16,567 bases of DNA, taken from JAWXVE01 sp044425575. GTDB taxonomy: Bacteria > Bacillota > Clostridia > Lachnospirales > Lachnospiraceae. Made by a program: the position numbers and the translations under genes. How positions within the stretch are numbered: position 1 is the first letter of the stretch; each line of letters opens with the position of its first letter. Location: NCBI GenBank assembly GCA_044425575.1, contig JAWXVE010000051.1, forward strand, positions 1 to 16,567, given 5' to 3'. Below the pieces are notes generated by a model. That model did no database searches, was not told the DNA's origin, and saw only the letters and a program-made list of their open reading frames with translations. Shown one piece after another: positions 7,642 through 14,215 of this stretch.

Positions 7642-8391
7642 ATGTTGCAAATTGGGATATGTGATGATGTTCAAAAAGAAGTCATTGCAACGGAAGAACT
7701 ATGCCAGCAGTATTGCCAAGAACGATCAATAGAATATGAATGTATTTTTTTTACCAGCGGAGAAGAAGTGATACAATATTGTGGGAATATATATAACGAA
7801 CGGATTGATGTATTATTTCTTGATATTGAGATGGGTGGTATTAGTGGCATTGATTTAATGGAAAAGGTTTTAAATGAGAATAAGATCTGGAGGATTGTAT
7901 ATGTATCAAGCCATCTAGAAAGTGTTCTTGATTCTTTTTCCATTAAAACAATGGGATTTATTCAGAAACCTATCATAAAAGACAAGGTTTATGACATGTT
8001 AGGGAAGGTTATGGGAGATTTAGAAGAAAATATAATAGTAGCAATGAGAGAAGAAGGGAAGGTTATGGGGCCTATTTACCTAGATGAAGTAGCATACCTA
8101 CAGGCACAAGGAAGTTATACATATATCTACTATTATTCTGCAAAAGATGGTACATGTAGTTCTGTTATCAGCACAAAAAAATTAGGAGAACTGGAACAGA
8201 TATTGCAATCCAAATCTTTACTGCGTGTACACAAATCATATCTAGTGAATTTGGCGAATGTAGTACATATGAAGAATGGTGTTTTTTTAAAAAATGTAGA
8301 ATGTATCATTCCTATAGGAAGAAAATATCAAGAAATGACGAAAAAATCTTATATTTCATATGGAAGGGAGTGCATGCGCAGAAGATTATGA
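7642..8391 (+). CDS. LytTR-family (AgrA-like) response regulator
   Basis: Response regulator with a CheY-like receiver (residues ~1-122) and a LytTR DNA-binding domain (~140-240). Visible receiver residues are the acidic pair D8/D9 (GICDDV), phospho-acceptor D61 in LFLDIEMGGISG, the SS at 89-90 in place of the switch Thr/Ser, and K109 in GFIQKP. The LytTR part shows YLDEVAYLQAQGSYTYIYY, then LLRVHKSYLVNLANV and IPIGRKY, all family hallmarks. The start has GGAATGGAG just upstream. It overlaps the next gene by ATGA. The family normally activates promoters through paired ~9-bp direct repeats about two helical turns apart; the TGTCGTTYATGGGA pair at 9753-9786 is the natural candidate operator. 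It is noticeably more A/T-rich than the OmpR-type pair to its left. Confidence 0.93.
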   Translation: MLQIGICDDVQKEVIATEELCQQYCQERSIEYECIFFTSGEEVIQYCGNIYNERIDVLFLDIEMGGISGIDLMEKVLNENKIWRIVYVSSHLESVLDSFSIKTMGFIQKPIIKDKVYDMLGKVMGDLEENIIVAMREEGKVMGPIYLDEVAYLQAQGSYTYIYYYSAKDGTCSSVISTKKLGELEQILQSKSLLRVHKSYLVNLANVVHMKNGVFLKNVECIIPIGRKYQEMTKKSYISYGRECMRRRL

Positions 8392-9737
8392 TAGAAAAAA
8401 TAATATATTTAATGATATATCTAGGGACAGAAATAGCGAACTATCTGCTAGTGTATACTGTTATATTCGGTGCGAAAATAACAAAGAAAAAAAGTAAGAT
8501 AATAGTGGCACTAATCAGTATTTTTGTAATACATTTAGCTATTTTTTATAATATAGATGATCAAGTTGCATCTACAATGTCATTGCTTACAATGATTATG
8601 ATTCCTTTTTTAATATTGGATTCTCCTAAATTAAAGTATTTCATTATTTATCCATTTGTCATAATTGGTGGTTCAGTCATAGGTGTCAGTGCTAGTTTTC
8701 TCTTAGCTATCTTGTGGGACGTTCCCTTATTGCAAGTGATTACAACAAGTATACTTGGGATTGTATGCCAACTGTTACAGGGATTTGTTCTAGTTATTAT
8801 GCTGCTAATACAGATAAAGCATAAAAAAAGTCGAAAGAAAATTGGGAATACTAATAATCAAGATTTATATGAAGTTAATTTAAACGGGAAACAGTACGTA
8901 GTATTCTATATCGTTACGATATGTTTGTTTACGATGCTAGGTCCAATACAAGAGTTATCAATGAGATTTCCAGAAGAGAAAATGATTAATTTGGCAGGAG
9001 CAGCAGCATCGATTGGATGTATCGCTCTAGTTGTTGTTACCTTGTGGCAAGGGATTGTAGTGAACCGAGAATTCAAGTTAAAAGAGAGAAATCAATTCAA
9101 CGAACAGTATATGAGATTGCAGAAAGAGTATTGCGATGAATTATTGAAATCAGATGAGAAGATGCGTCGTTTTCACCATGATATGATTGCACATGTAAAA
9201 GCATTGCAATCGTATTGTAAAGAAAATGATAATCATGCACTAGAAGGCTATTTAGAACGCATGATAGAAGACTCTACACTGGATAATATAAAAAATTACA
9301 CAGGTAATAGGGCAGTAGATGCTGTAATGAATCATTTGATTAATAAGGCAATTGAAGAAAATATCTCCATAGAAACGAAAGGAACAATACCAAAACAATC
9401 ACAGGTAGAAGATTATGATCTGTGTGTAATTATATCAAATCTATTAAAAAACGCGATAGAAGAATGTGAGAAAATAAAAGATAAAAGTCAACGTAAAATA
9501 GTATTAGAGGTGGGGCAATTCCAATCAAATCTTTTTATTACAGTAAAAAATACAGTAAATCAAAAAGTAAAATTAGTAGATGGGAAATTAATACCTACCA
9601 AAAAGGATACCTATCATCACGGATTTGGTAGCAGAAATGTTGAAGAGGCGGTATATAAATATGAGGGTACGATAGAATATCATAATCTGCAAGGACTCTT
9701 CCTAGTGGAGGTGACTTTGCAGGTATATAACAAATAA
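8388..9737 (+). CDS. GHKL-family (AgrC-like) membrane sensor histidine kinase
   Basis: Partner kinase of the LytTR regulator. The frame opens at 8301, but the ATG at 8388 overlapping the regulator stop (ATGA) is preferred; it gives 449 aa and places a membrane helix at once. Residues ~1-215 hold about six hydrophobic segments, the polytopic sensor typical of peptide-responsive AgrC/ComD-type kinases. The cytoplasmic part has MRRFHHDMIAHVKAL (H264, directly before Asp, is the likely phosphorylated His), an N box around N355 (ISNLLKNAIEEC) and the G box HHGFGSRNVEEAVYKY. No agrB- or agrD-like gene adjoins, so the ligand is unknown. Its last 17 codons including the stop are duplicated at 7296-7346. 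Confidence 0.9.
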   Translation: MIEKIIYLMIYLGTEIANYLLVYTVIFGAKITKKKSKIIVALISIFVIHLAIFYNIDDQVASTMSLLTMIMIPFLILDSPKLKYFIIYPFVIIGGSVIGVSASFLLAILWDVPLLQVITTSILGIVCQLLQGFVLVIMLLIQIKHKKSRKKIGNTNNQDLYEVNLNGKQYVVFYIVTICLFTMLGPIQELSMRFPEEKMINLAGAAASIGCIALVVVTLWQGIVVNREFKLKERNQFNEQYMRLQKEYCDELLKSDEKMRRFHHDMIAHVKALQSYCKENDNHALEGYLERMIEDSTLDNIKNYTGNRAVDAVMNHLINKAIEENISIETKGTIPKQSQVEDYDLCVIISNLLKNAIEECEKIKDKSQRKIVLEVGQFQSNLFITVKNTVNQKVKLVDGKLIPTKKDTYHHGFGSRNVEEAVYKYEGTIEYHNLQGLFLVEVTLQVYNK

Positions 9738-9803
9738 AAAAAAGCAAAACAGTGTCGTTTATGGGAAAAAAATGTCGTTCATGGGATTCGGATTGCTTTT
9801 TTT
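9737..9803 (+). terminator. Intrinsic terminator of the LytTR/GHKL operon, copy B
   Basis: The 11-bp arm AAAAAAAGCAA (9737-9747) begins at the last base of the kinase stop and pairs with TTGCTTTTTTT (9793-9803). The 45-nt loop contains both operator-like repeats. The long loop makes it a weaker structure than copy A. Confidence 0.6.
9753..9786 (+). promoter_or_regulatory. Paired direct repeat, candidate LytTR-regulator operator
   Basis: TGTCGTTTATGGGA (9753-9766) and TGTCGTTCATGGGA (9773-9786) differ at one base and repeat with a 20-bp period, about two helical turns. The second unit ends 40 bp before the TATAAA at 9827, a placement typical of activator sites for LytTR regulators. Function is inferred from geometry and from the adjacent LytTR gene. 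Confidence 0.5.
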
Positions 9804-9804
9804 G

Positions 9805-9832
9805 TTGTAATCTATTATGTTGTAAATATAAA
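9805..9832 (+). promoter_or_regulatory. Promoter of the small membrane protein gene (candidate)
   Basis: TTGTAA (9805-9810), a 16-bp spacer and TATAAA (9827-9832), directly downstream of the terminator T-tract. The start codon is ~80 bp further on, behind an AGGAGG at 9902-9907. The suboptimal -35 and short spacer would fit activator dependence. Confidence 0.4.
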
Positions 9833-9914
9833 ATAAGTTTTATATAGCTAATCTATACGATAATTTTGCGTATAAATACACAATTACTACCTCAAATACT
9901 TAGGAGGATACTTT

Positions 9915-10349
9915 ATGAAAAAAATTATAATTTTAGTATCATTAGTTGTAGGAATTTTAATAACCTCAGCATTCATCTTTTATCATCATACAGCAAATAA
10001 CCCACAACATTTTGAGGTTTTAGAATTTGTGGGTAACTCTGAAGATTCGAAATTTACACATATGAGTTTTGCATACGCAACTGCTTTTAATATTCCTATT
10101 TCTGAGAAATTACGCAATAACTTATTTGAAATTGTTATGTGGAATGACAGTGTAATTTCAGAAGTGATGCTTATTGATGCGGAAAATGATAATTTAAACG
10201 TTGGTTGCACATACCATGAAACGAAAACGCAAACAACGGTGACCTATCAAGGCACATACGTAGATGAAAATGATGAAACCATTGAGTACTTTAATGAAAA
10301 AACCTTTGATTTTGTACTTCCAGTAACAGAAAATCAATTAGTTGAGTAA
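9915..10349 (+). CDS. Small membrane-anchored or secreted protein of unknown function
   Basis: I do not recognise a family. The 144-aa product begins MKKIIILVSLVVGILITSAF, a single hydrophobic segment with a basic N-terminus; there is no lipobox Cys and no clear cleavage site, so it is either an uncleaved anchor or an exported protein. The remaining ~120 residues are hydrophilic and acidic with alternating hydrophobic positions (e.g. TTVTYQGTYVDEN), suggesting a small beta-rich extracytoplasmic domain. It has a near-perfect ribosome binding site (AGGAGG, 7-nt gap). It lies just downstream of the LytTR/GHKL operon and its operator-like repeats, making it a plausible target of that system. No terminator is obvious after it. 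It is as A/T-rich as the cassette to its left. Confidence 0.8.
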   Translation: MKKIIILVSLVVGILITSAFIFYHHTANNPQHFEVLEFVGNSEDSKFTHMSFAYATAFNIPISEKLRNNLFEIVMWNDSVISEVMLIDAENDNLNVGCTYHETKTQTTVTYQGTYVDENDETIEYFNEKTFDFVLPVTENQLVE

Positions 10350-10370
10350 ATGTTAAAAAATATTTCAAAA

Positions 10371-10403
10371 TTTCACATAGATTACACATAGAAGTATTAT
10401 ACT
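10371..10403 (+). promoter_or_regulatory. Tandem 11-bp repeat abutting a -10 box
   Basis: TTTCACATAGA (10371-10381) is followed without a gap by TTACACATAGA (10382-10392), 10 of 11 bases identical. TATACT (10398-10403) follows 5 bp later. No normal -35 hexamer is present at the right distance; the second repeat covers that position. Head-to-tail 11-bp repeats replacing the -35 are typical of promoters activated by OmpR/PhoB-type regulators. Confidence 0.45.
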
Positions 10404-10449
10404 CATCATAGTTCGAACAGTATTACAGTAGATGAAGGAGGAAAACAAT

Positions 10450-10791
10450 ATGTCAATGAGTATAAGTGGAATTTCAAGTTACAGCAGTGCAATGGAAATT
10501 AGTGGACTATCTCAAGTGCAAGTTAACACAGATGAAAATAAAACAAGCACAACTTTTACAAGTGGATATGACACAGTAGAAATTAGTGAAGAGGGTCAAG
10601 CTGCATCACAAGCAAGTAAGGCAGCACCTCCACCACCACCACCATCAGAATCAAGTTCTACAGATGATGAGGATTCAACTGATACATTGTCAGCAGAAGA
10701 ATTCCTTGCCAATCTCTTAGAGAATGCTGAAGAAGATGATGAGTCTACATTAGATTTAGCAGAAGTTATTGAGCAAGCTAACGCATTATAA
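10450..10791 (+). CDS. Small acidic low-complexity protein of unknown function
   Basis: I do not recognise this 113-aa protein. The ATG at 10450 is chosen because AAGGAGG (10435-10441) sits 8 nt upstream; an in-frame ATG at 10432 would place that site inside the gene. The first ~35 residues are Ser/Ile-rich without a signal peptide. GYDTVEISEEG (~38-48) resembles the short DxVxIS motif found in FlgM-like and other small unstructured proteins. A run of six prolines follows (~58-63), then an acidic Ser/Asp/Glu-rich stretch and a final amphipathic segment (LSAEEFLANLLENAEED). The product is probably largely disordered and could be exported by a signal-peptide-independent route; that is inference. 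It has its own promoter region (tandem repeat above) and a hairpin after the stop. Confidence 0.75.
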   Translation: MSMSISGISSYSSAMEISGLSQVQVNTDENKTSTTFTSGYDTVEISEEGQAASQASKAAPPPPPPSESSSTDDEDSTDTLSAEEFLANLLENAEEDDESTLDLAEVIEQANAL

Positions 10792-10810
10792 AACAAAGCA
10801 AGGCATTCAA

Positions 10811-10851
10811 GAAAGGCATCCCATTACAAGTGATTGTAAAGGATGCTTTTC
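10811..10851 (+). terminator. Hairpin after the low-complexity protein gene
   Basis: GAAAGGCATCC (10811-10821) pairs with GGATGCTTTTC (10841-10851), 11 bp with one G-T wobble, 19-nt loop. The distal arm itself is T-rich and CTTG follows. The -35 of the next promoter lies in the loop. Confidence 0.5.
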
Positions 10852-10863
10852 TTGTGGTATACT
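10834..10863 (+). promoter_or_regulatory. Promoter of pyrK-pyrD
   Basis: TTGTAA (10834-10839), an 18-bp spacer and TATACT (10858-10863), 31 bp before the pyrK ATG. The short leader leaves no room for a PyrR attenuator between promoter and start. The -35 lies in CAAGTGATTGTAAAGGA, 17 bp identical to 5058-5074. Confidence 0.55.
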
Positions 10864-10894
10864 AAAACAAACTAACAGAAAGGTATGGAGATGA

Positions 10895-11662
10895 ATGAGA
10901 AAAGAACAAGGAGTTGTAGTCATACAGCGAGAAATCATAAAAGGCGTCTTTGATATGTGGATTCAATGCGACATGGCCAAGGAAGCCAGAGCAGGACAAT
11001 TCATAGGATTTTATACAAAGGGAGAAAGCACCTTATTGCCACGACCAATCAGTATCTGTGAAGTGAATGAAGAAGGAACCCAGATTCGCATTGTCTACCG
11101 GGTGGTAGGAGTAGGAACAGGGGAATTCGCCATATATGAACAAGGAGATTCCATTGAAATGCTAGGTGTGCTTGGAAATGGGTTCCCAGTGGACAAAGCA
11201 CAGGGCAAGAAAGTCCTACTCATGGCAGGAGGAATTGGTATTCCACCTATGGTAGAACTTGCAAAGCAGTTGGAAGGAAATATACATATTGCACTAGGAT
11301 ACGCCAATCAACATACTTTTCTAGCAGAAGAATTAGAACAGTATGGCACAATACTCATTGCCACAGATGATGGAAGCGTAGGAACGAAAGGGAATGTGAT
11401 GGATGCCATTAAGGAAGCGGGCATTACCCCGGACCTAATCTATGCCTGTGGACCAATGCCTATGTTATCAGCCGTAAAGCAATACGCCCAGGAGCAAGGA
11501 ATTGATGCTTATATTTCCCTAGAAGAACATATGGCGTGTGGAGTGGGGGCATGTTTAGGATGTGTGGTAAAGACGAAGGAAATTGACCATCATTCCCATG
11601 TTCACAATGCGAGAATCTGTACAGATGGTCCTGTTTTCTTAGCAAAGGAGGTAGCAATCTAA
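10895..11662 (+). CDS. pyrK: Dihydroorotate dehydrogenase B, electron transfer subunit
   Basis: The FAD/[2Fe-2S] subunit that passes electrons from PyrD to NAD+ in pyrimidine synthesis; cytosolic heterotetramer with PyrD. Residues ~1-100 form the FAD-binding barrel with the signature LPRPISICEV. ~100-200 is the nucleotide-binding domain (LLMAGGIGIPPMVELA, then YACGPMPML). The C-terminal iron-sulfur motif is intact: C215, C220, C223 and C242, in MACGVGACLGC and NARICTDGP. The 255-aa length is normal. GGAG lies four bases before ATG 10895; the ATG at 10891 is out of frame. The stop overlaps the pyrD start by one base, so the two are translationally coupled. No pyrF or pyrE adjoins on either side. 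Confidence 0.95.
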   Translation: MRKEQGVVVIQREIIKGVFDMWIQCDMAKEARAGQFIGFYTKGESTLLPRPISICEVNEEGTQIRIVYRVVGVGTGEFAIYEQGDSIEMLGVLGNGFPVDKAQGKKVLLMAGGIGIPPMVELAKQLEGNIHIALGYANQHTFLAEELEQYGTILIATDDGSVGTKGNVMDAIKEAGITPDLIYACGPMPMLSAVKQYAQEQGIDAYISLEEHMACGVGACLGCVVKTKEIDHHSHVHNARICTDGPVFLAKEVAI

Positions 11663-12570
11663 TGAATATGGCAGTGAATATTGCAGGAGTTACCCTGAAT
11701 AATCCCATTACAACAGCATCTGGAACATTTGGTTCTGGTATGGAATATAGCGAATTCGTAGATTTGAATCGGTTAGGAGCAGTCGTTACCAAAGGAGTTG
11801 CCAATGTACCTTGGGAAGGAAATCCTACTCCAAGAGTTGCAGAAGTTTATGGCGGAATGCTCAATGCCATTGGGTTGCAGAATCCAGGGATTGATGTTTT
11901 TATTCAAAGAGACATTCCTTTTCTACAATCATACGATTCTAAGATTATTGTAAATGTATGCGGGAAAAGTGTAGAAGATTACGTAGCAGTAGTAGAACGA
12001 TTGGCAGACCAACCAGTAGATTTGTTAGAGATTAATGTATCTTGCCCTAATGTAAAAGAAGGAGCAATTGCGTTTGGACAAAGTACCCAAGCACTTACAA
12101 ATATTACAGCAGAATTGAAAAAGTATGCCAAGCAACCAATTATCATGAAGTTAAGCCCCAATGTAACCGATATTACTGAGATGGCAAAGGCAGCAGAATC
12201 TGCAGGAGCAGACGGGCTCTCTTTGATTAATACCCTAACTGGTATGAAGATTGACATTCATAAGAGAAGATTTGCTCTTGCCAATAAGACGGGTGGATTA
12301 AGCGGACCAGTCATTAAGCCAGTGGCCGTTCGCATGGTGTATCAAGTAGCACAAGCAGTGAAGATTCCCATTATTGGAATGGGAGGAATTGCTACAGGAG
12401 AAGATGCAGTGGAATTCTTAATGGCAGGGGCTACTGCCGTTAGTGTAGGAGCTATGAATTTTGTTAATCCATACGCAACTATAGAAGTTCTAGAGGGTGT
12501 AGAAGAGTATATGAAGCAATATGAGATACAAGATGTGCAAGACTTAATCGGCTGTATGCACCACAGGTAA
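11662..12570 (+). CDS. pyrD: Dihydroorotate dehydrogenase B, catalytic subunit
   Basis: Oxidises dihydroorotate to orotate using FMN, the fourth step of UMP synthesis; class 1B because it pairs with PyrK and uses a cysteine base. Visible motifs: ITTASGTFGSG near the N-terminus, VVTKGV (FMN-contacting Lys), the substrate loop MLNAIGLQNPG, the catalytic C128 in INVSCPN, MKLSPNVTDI, LINTLTGMKID, LSGPVIKPVAVRMV and the phosphate-binding IIGMGGIATGEDAVEF. At 302 aa it is full length. AAAGGAGGT (11644-11652) lies within the pyrK end, 9 nt before the ATG at 11662; the ATG at 11668 is a less likely start. This is the pyrDB type of pyrD. Confidence 0.96.
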   Translation: MNMAVNIAGVTLNNPITTASGTFGSGMEYSEFVDLNRLGAVVTKGVANVPWEGNPTPRVAEVYGGMLNAIGLQNPGIDVFIQRDIPFLQSYDSKIIVNVCGKSVEDYVAVVERLADQPVDLLEINVSCPNVKEGAIAFGQSTQALTNITAELKKYAKQPIIMKLSPNVTDITEMAKAAESAGADGLSLINTLTGMKIDIHKRRFALANKTGGLSGPVIKPVAVRMVYQVAQAVKIPIIGMGGIATGEDAVEFLMAGATAVSVGAMNFVNPYATIEVLEGVEEYMKQYEIQDVQDLIGCMHHR

Positions 12571-12673
12571 TGGAAGCAGAAAGCATATTCATAGAATATA
12601 CAGATAGAATCGTGAATAAAATGTGAATTTATTAGAAGAAATACGATTAATACTTTCCCTATTAGAAAAATAA

Positions 12674-12682
12674 TGTTACACT
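12674..12682 (+). promoter_or_regulatory. Extended -10 promoter of the DegV gene (candidate)
   Basis: TGT-TACACT, a TGn-extended -10, with only a weak -35 (TTTCCC, 12654-12659) 17 bp upstream. The start codon is 40 bp further on. The 152-bp gap before it shows no terminator for pyrKD. Confidence 0.4.
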
Positions 12683-12722
12683 AAAGCAAACAATTGAATG
12701 CAAGCGAAAGGAGTAGGAATAT

Positions 12723-13556
12723 ATGGTAAGAATTATTACAGATTCCTCAACATTATATACGAATAAAGAAGCACAAGAGGCAGGATTTGATGCCATACCA
12801 TTATGCATCACCATTGACGACTGGGATGGTCGTGATCTAGAGATGGATCTTGACTTGTTCTATAATAAGATTGCCCAAGGGCATAATCCCAAATCTTCGC
12901 AACCTCCAATCGGAGAAGTGGTAGAAGCATATGAGCGGTATGAGGATGAGATTATCAACATAGCTATGGCAGATGGATTATCAGGCACCTATGATAGCGC
13001 CTGTAGTGCCAAAGGCATGGTTAAGAATTCTGATCAAATTTCTGTATTTAATAGTGCTACTCTATGTGGCCCACATCGCTACCTAGTGGATATGGCTTTG
13101 AAAATGGCGAGAGAAGGAAAAGGGCGAGTAGAGATTATAGAGTGGCTTAAGAAAGCTAGCAGTAATGCAGGTTCCTTTCTAATGCCACAAGACTTTTCGT
13201 TCTTGCGACGAGGAGGAAGATTAACACCCCTTGCAGCCACCATTAGTACGATTCTCAGATTGAAACCAATCTTAATTGCTACAAGTGATGGGAAACGTCT
13301 CGATAAATTTGGCGTTAAGAGAACCATGAGTGCTGCTATCGGTAGCATTGTAAAGTATTTTGAGAAGATGAAGCTAGACGAACGGTATATTTGTTATATT
13401 TCTCATGCCAATGTGCCAGAAGATGCTAAGCTTGCCATGACGTTGATTCAAAAGGCATTTCCTAAGGTAGAGATTAAGATGTTCCAACTAAGTCCCGCTT
13501 TTATAACACAAGGTGGACCTGGCTGTATTGCAGTTCAATATATTAAAAAGGCCTAA
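12723..13556 (+). CDS. DegV-family fatty-acid-binding protein (FakB-like)
   Basis: DegV/FakB proteins bind a fatty acid and present it to the kinase FakA, which makes acyl-phosphate for phospholipid synthesis; cytosolic. The 277-aa chain has the family's motifs in order: IITDSST at the start, KSSQPPIGEV (TSQPP-type loop that contacts the carboxylate), IAMADGLSGTYDSA, DFSFLRRGGRL, and the C-terminal ITQGGPGCIAVQY, where the usual HxGPG has Gln-Gly-Gly instead of His at the first place. GAAAGGAGT lies just upstream of the ATG. It stands alone, with no fakA next to it, which is common for this family. Which lipid it binds cannot be told from sequence. Confidence 0.92.
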   Translation: MVRIITDSSTLYTNKEAQEAGFDAIPLCITIDDWDGRDLEMDLDLFYNKIAQGHNPKSSQPPIGEVVEAYERYEDEIINIAMADGLSGTYDSACSAKGMVKNSDQISVFNSATLCGPHRYLVDMALKMAREGKGRVEIIEWLKKASSNAGSFLMPQDFSFLRRGGRLTPLAATISTILRLKPILIATSDGKRLDKFGVKRTMSAAIGSIVKYFEKMKLDERYICYISHANVPEDAKLAMTLIQKAFPKVEIKMFQLSPAFITQGGPGCIAVQYIKKA

Positions 13557-13628
13557 TAGAACAGTGTTAGAAGTAGGTGAACGCTTCTTATTTAGTTAGG
13601 TAAAGCTAGAAAGAGCGGTAGATATTTA

Positions 13629-13727
13629 ATGATGAAGTATAAGAGTATAGATTTATTCGCAGGGATAGGTGGTATCAGACTTGGGTTTGAAAAAGCGTTT
13701 GGTGAACAAGCTGTTTTGATGTGGTAG
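13629..13727 (+). pseudogene. N-terminal fragment of a C5-cytosine DNA methyltransferase
   Basis: The 32-codon frame MMKYKSIDLFAGIGGIRLGF plus a short tail ends at TAG 13725. It contains motif I (DLFAGIGG), the AdoMet-binding loop found at the start of Dcm/HpaII-type methyltransferases. Family members are ~320-400 aa, so over 90% is missing, including the catalytic PCQ motif. After FGEQAVLMW the sequence switches to an unrelated frame encoding the end of a restriction enzyme. It cannot be active. Confidence 0.85.
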
Positions 13728-14116
13728 AGAAAATGGAACAGGATAATCCGATGAATTACCCTACTGATGGATTTTATAAGTATAAATACAAAAAGTTCTT
13801 ATGTTCGGCAGCATTAGGAATGACGCCATCTAAGAAATGGGACGGAATAGACGAAGCAAATGGAGGCTATATCATAGTAACAGCTAAGGGTGATGTATTG
13901 GTGTACCATATTTACAATCGTTCTTTTTTTGAAGAATATTTGTTGAATCAAACAAAGTATGAACGTGGCTCAACAAGTAGACATGATTTTGCTTCTTTAT
14001 ATAGGGAGAATGGTAAAGTATATTTGAAGCTGAATTTGCAAATAAGATTTTTGGCATCTAATGTATCTACTACACTAGGAAGATTACTCACATACAGCAA
14101 TATTTACACAACATAA
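13706..14116 (+). pseudogene. C-terminal fragment of an HpaII-family restriction endonuclease
   Basis: The frame is open from 13706 (after an in-frame TGA at 13703), with a possible GTG start at 13721. The ~131-residue product shows blocks I recognise from the C-terminal third of HpaII-family endonucleases: DNPMNYP, KKFLCSAALGMTPSKKWDG, GDVLVYHIYNR, STSRHDFASLY and the terminal KLNLQIRF. Family proteins are ~350 aa, so roughly 220 N-terminal residues are absent. The methyltransferase start joins it on the same strand in another frame, which is what an internal deletion spanning both genes of a restriction-modification pair would leave. The translated fragment could still be made but is unlikely to cut DNA. 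A good terminator follows its stop. Confidence 0.75.
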
Positions 14117-14117
14117 G

Positions 14118-14144
14118 ATACTACCCGTTAGGGTAGTATTTTTT
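14118..14144 (+). terminator. Intrinsic terminator after the endonuclease remnant
   Basis: ATACTACCC (14118-14126), loop GTTA, GGGTAGTAT (14131-14139), then a T-tract to 14144. It begins 2 bp after the TAA. Confidence 0.9.
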
Positions 14145-14155
14145 CGTTGTGCATT

Positions 14156-14164
14156 TGTTATAAT
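14156..14164 (+). promoter_or_regulatory. Extended -10 promoter of the Ala/Gly-rich protein gene
   Basis: TGT-TATAAT, a consensus -10 with the TGn extension; no good -35 because the terminator occupies that position. It lies 52 bp before the start at 14216 and makes this gene the first of a new transcription unit. Confidence 0.6.
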
Positions 14165-14215
14165 GTGAGAATGAAGATACAGTAAGTGGGAGTAGAAGCT
14201 GAAAGGAAAATGAGT

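Larger units (their letters stand above)
9685..9805 (+). repeat. Direct repeat copy B (downstream flank of the LytTR/GHKL cassette)
   Basis: A 121-bp counterpart of 7294-7393. It is the intact end of the kinase gene plus terminator. Relative to copy A it has one extra A and one extra 20-bp unit, which doubles the TGTCGTTYATGGGA motif. Confidence 0.9.

Noticed and set aside
8301..8387. N-terminal extension of the GHKL kinase from an ATG at 8301
   Set aside because: It lies wholly inside the LytTR gene in another frame; the ATGA overlap at 8388 and the membrane segment that begins there fit better.
7294..9805. Insertion sequence or transposon bounded by the direct repeats
   Set aside because: There is no transposase, no terminal inverted repeat and no short target duplication; the repeats are the gene's own 3' end and terminator.
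13557..13628. Terminator after the DegV gene
   Set aside because: AGAAG (near 13570) could pair with CTTCT (near 13586), but the stem is just 5 bp and no T-tract follows.
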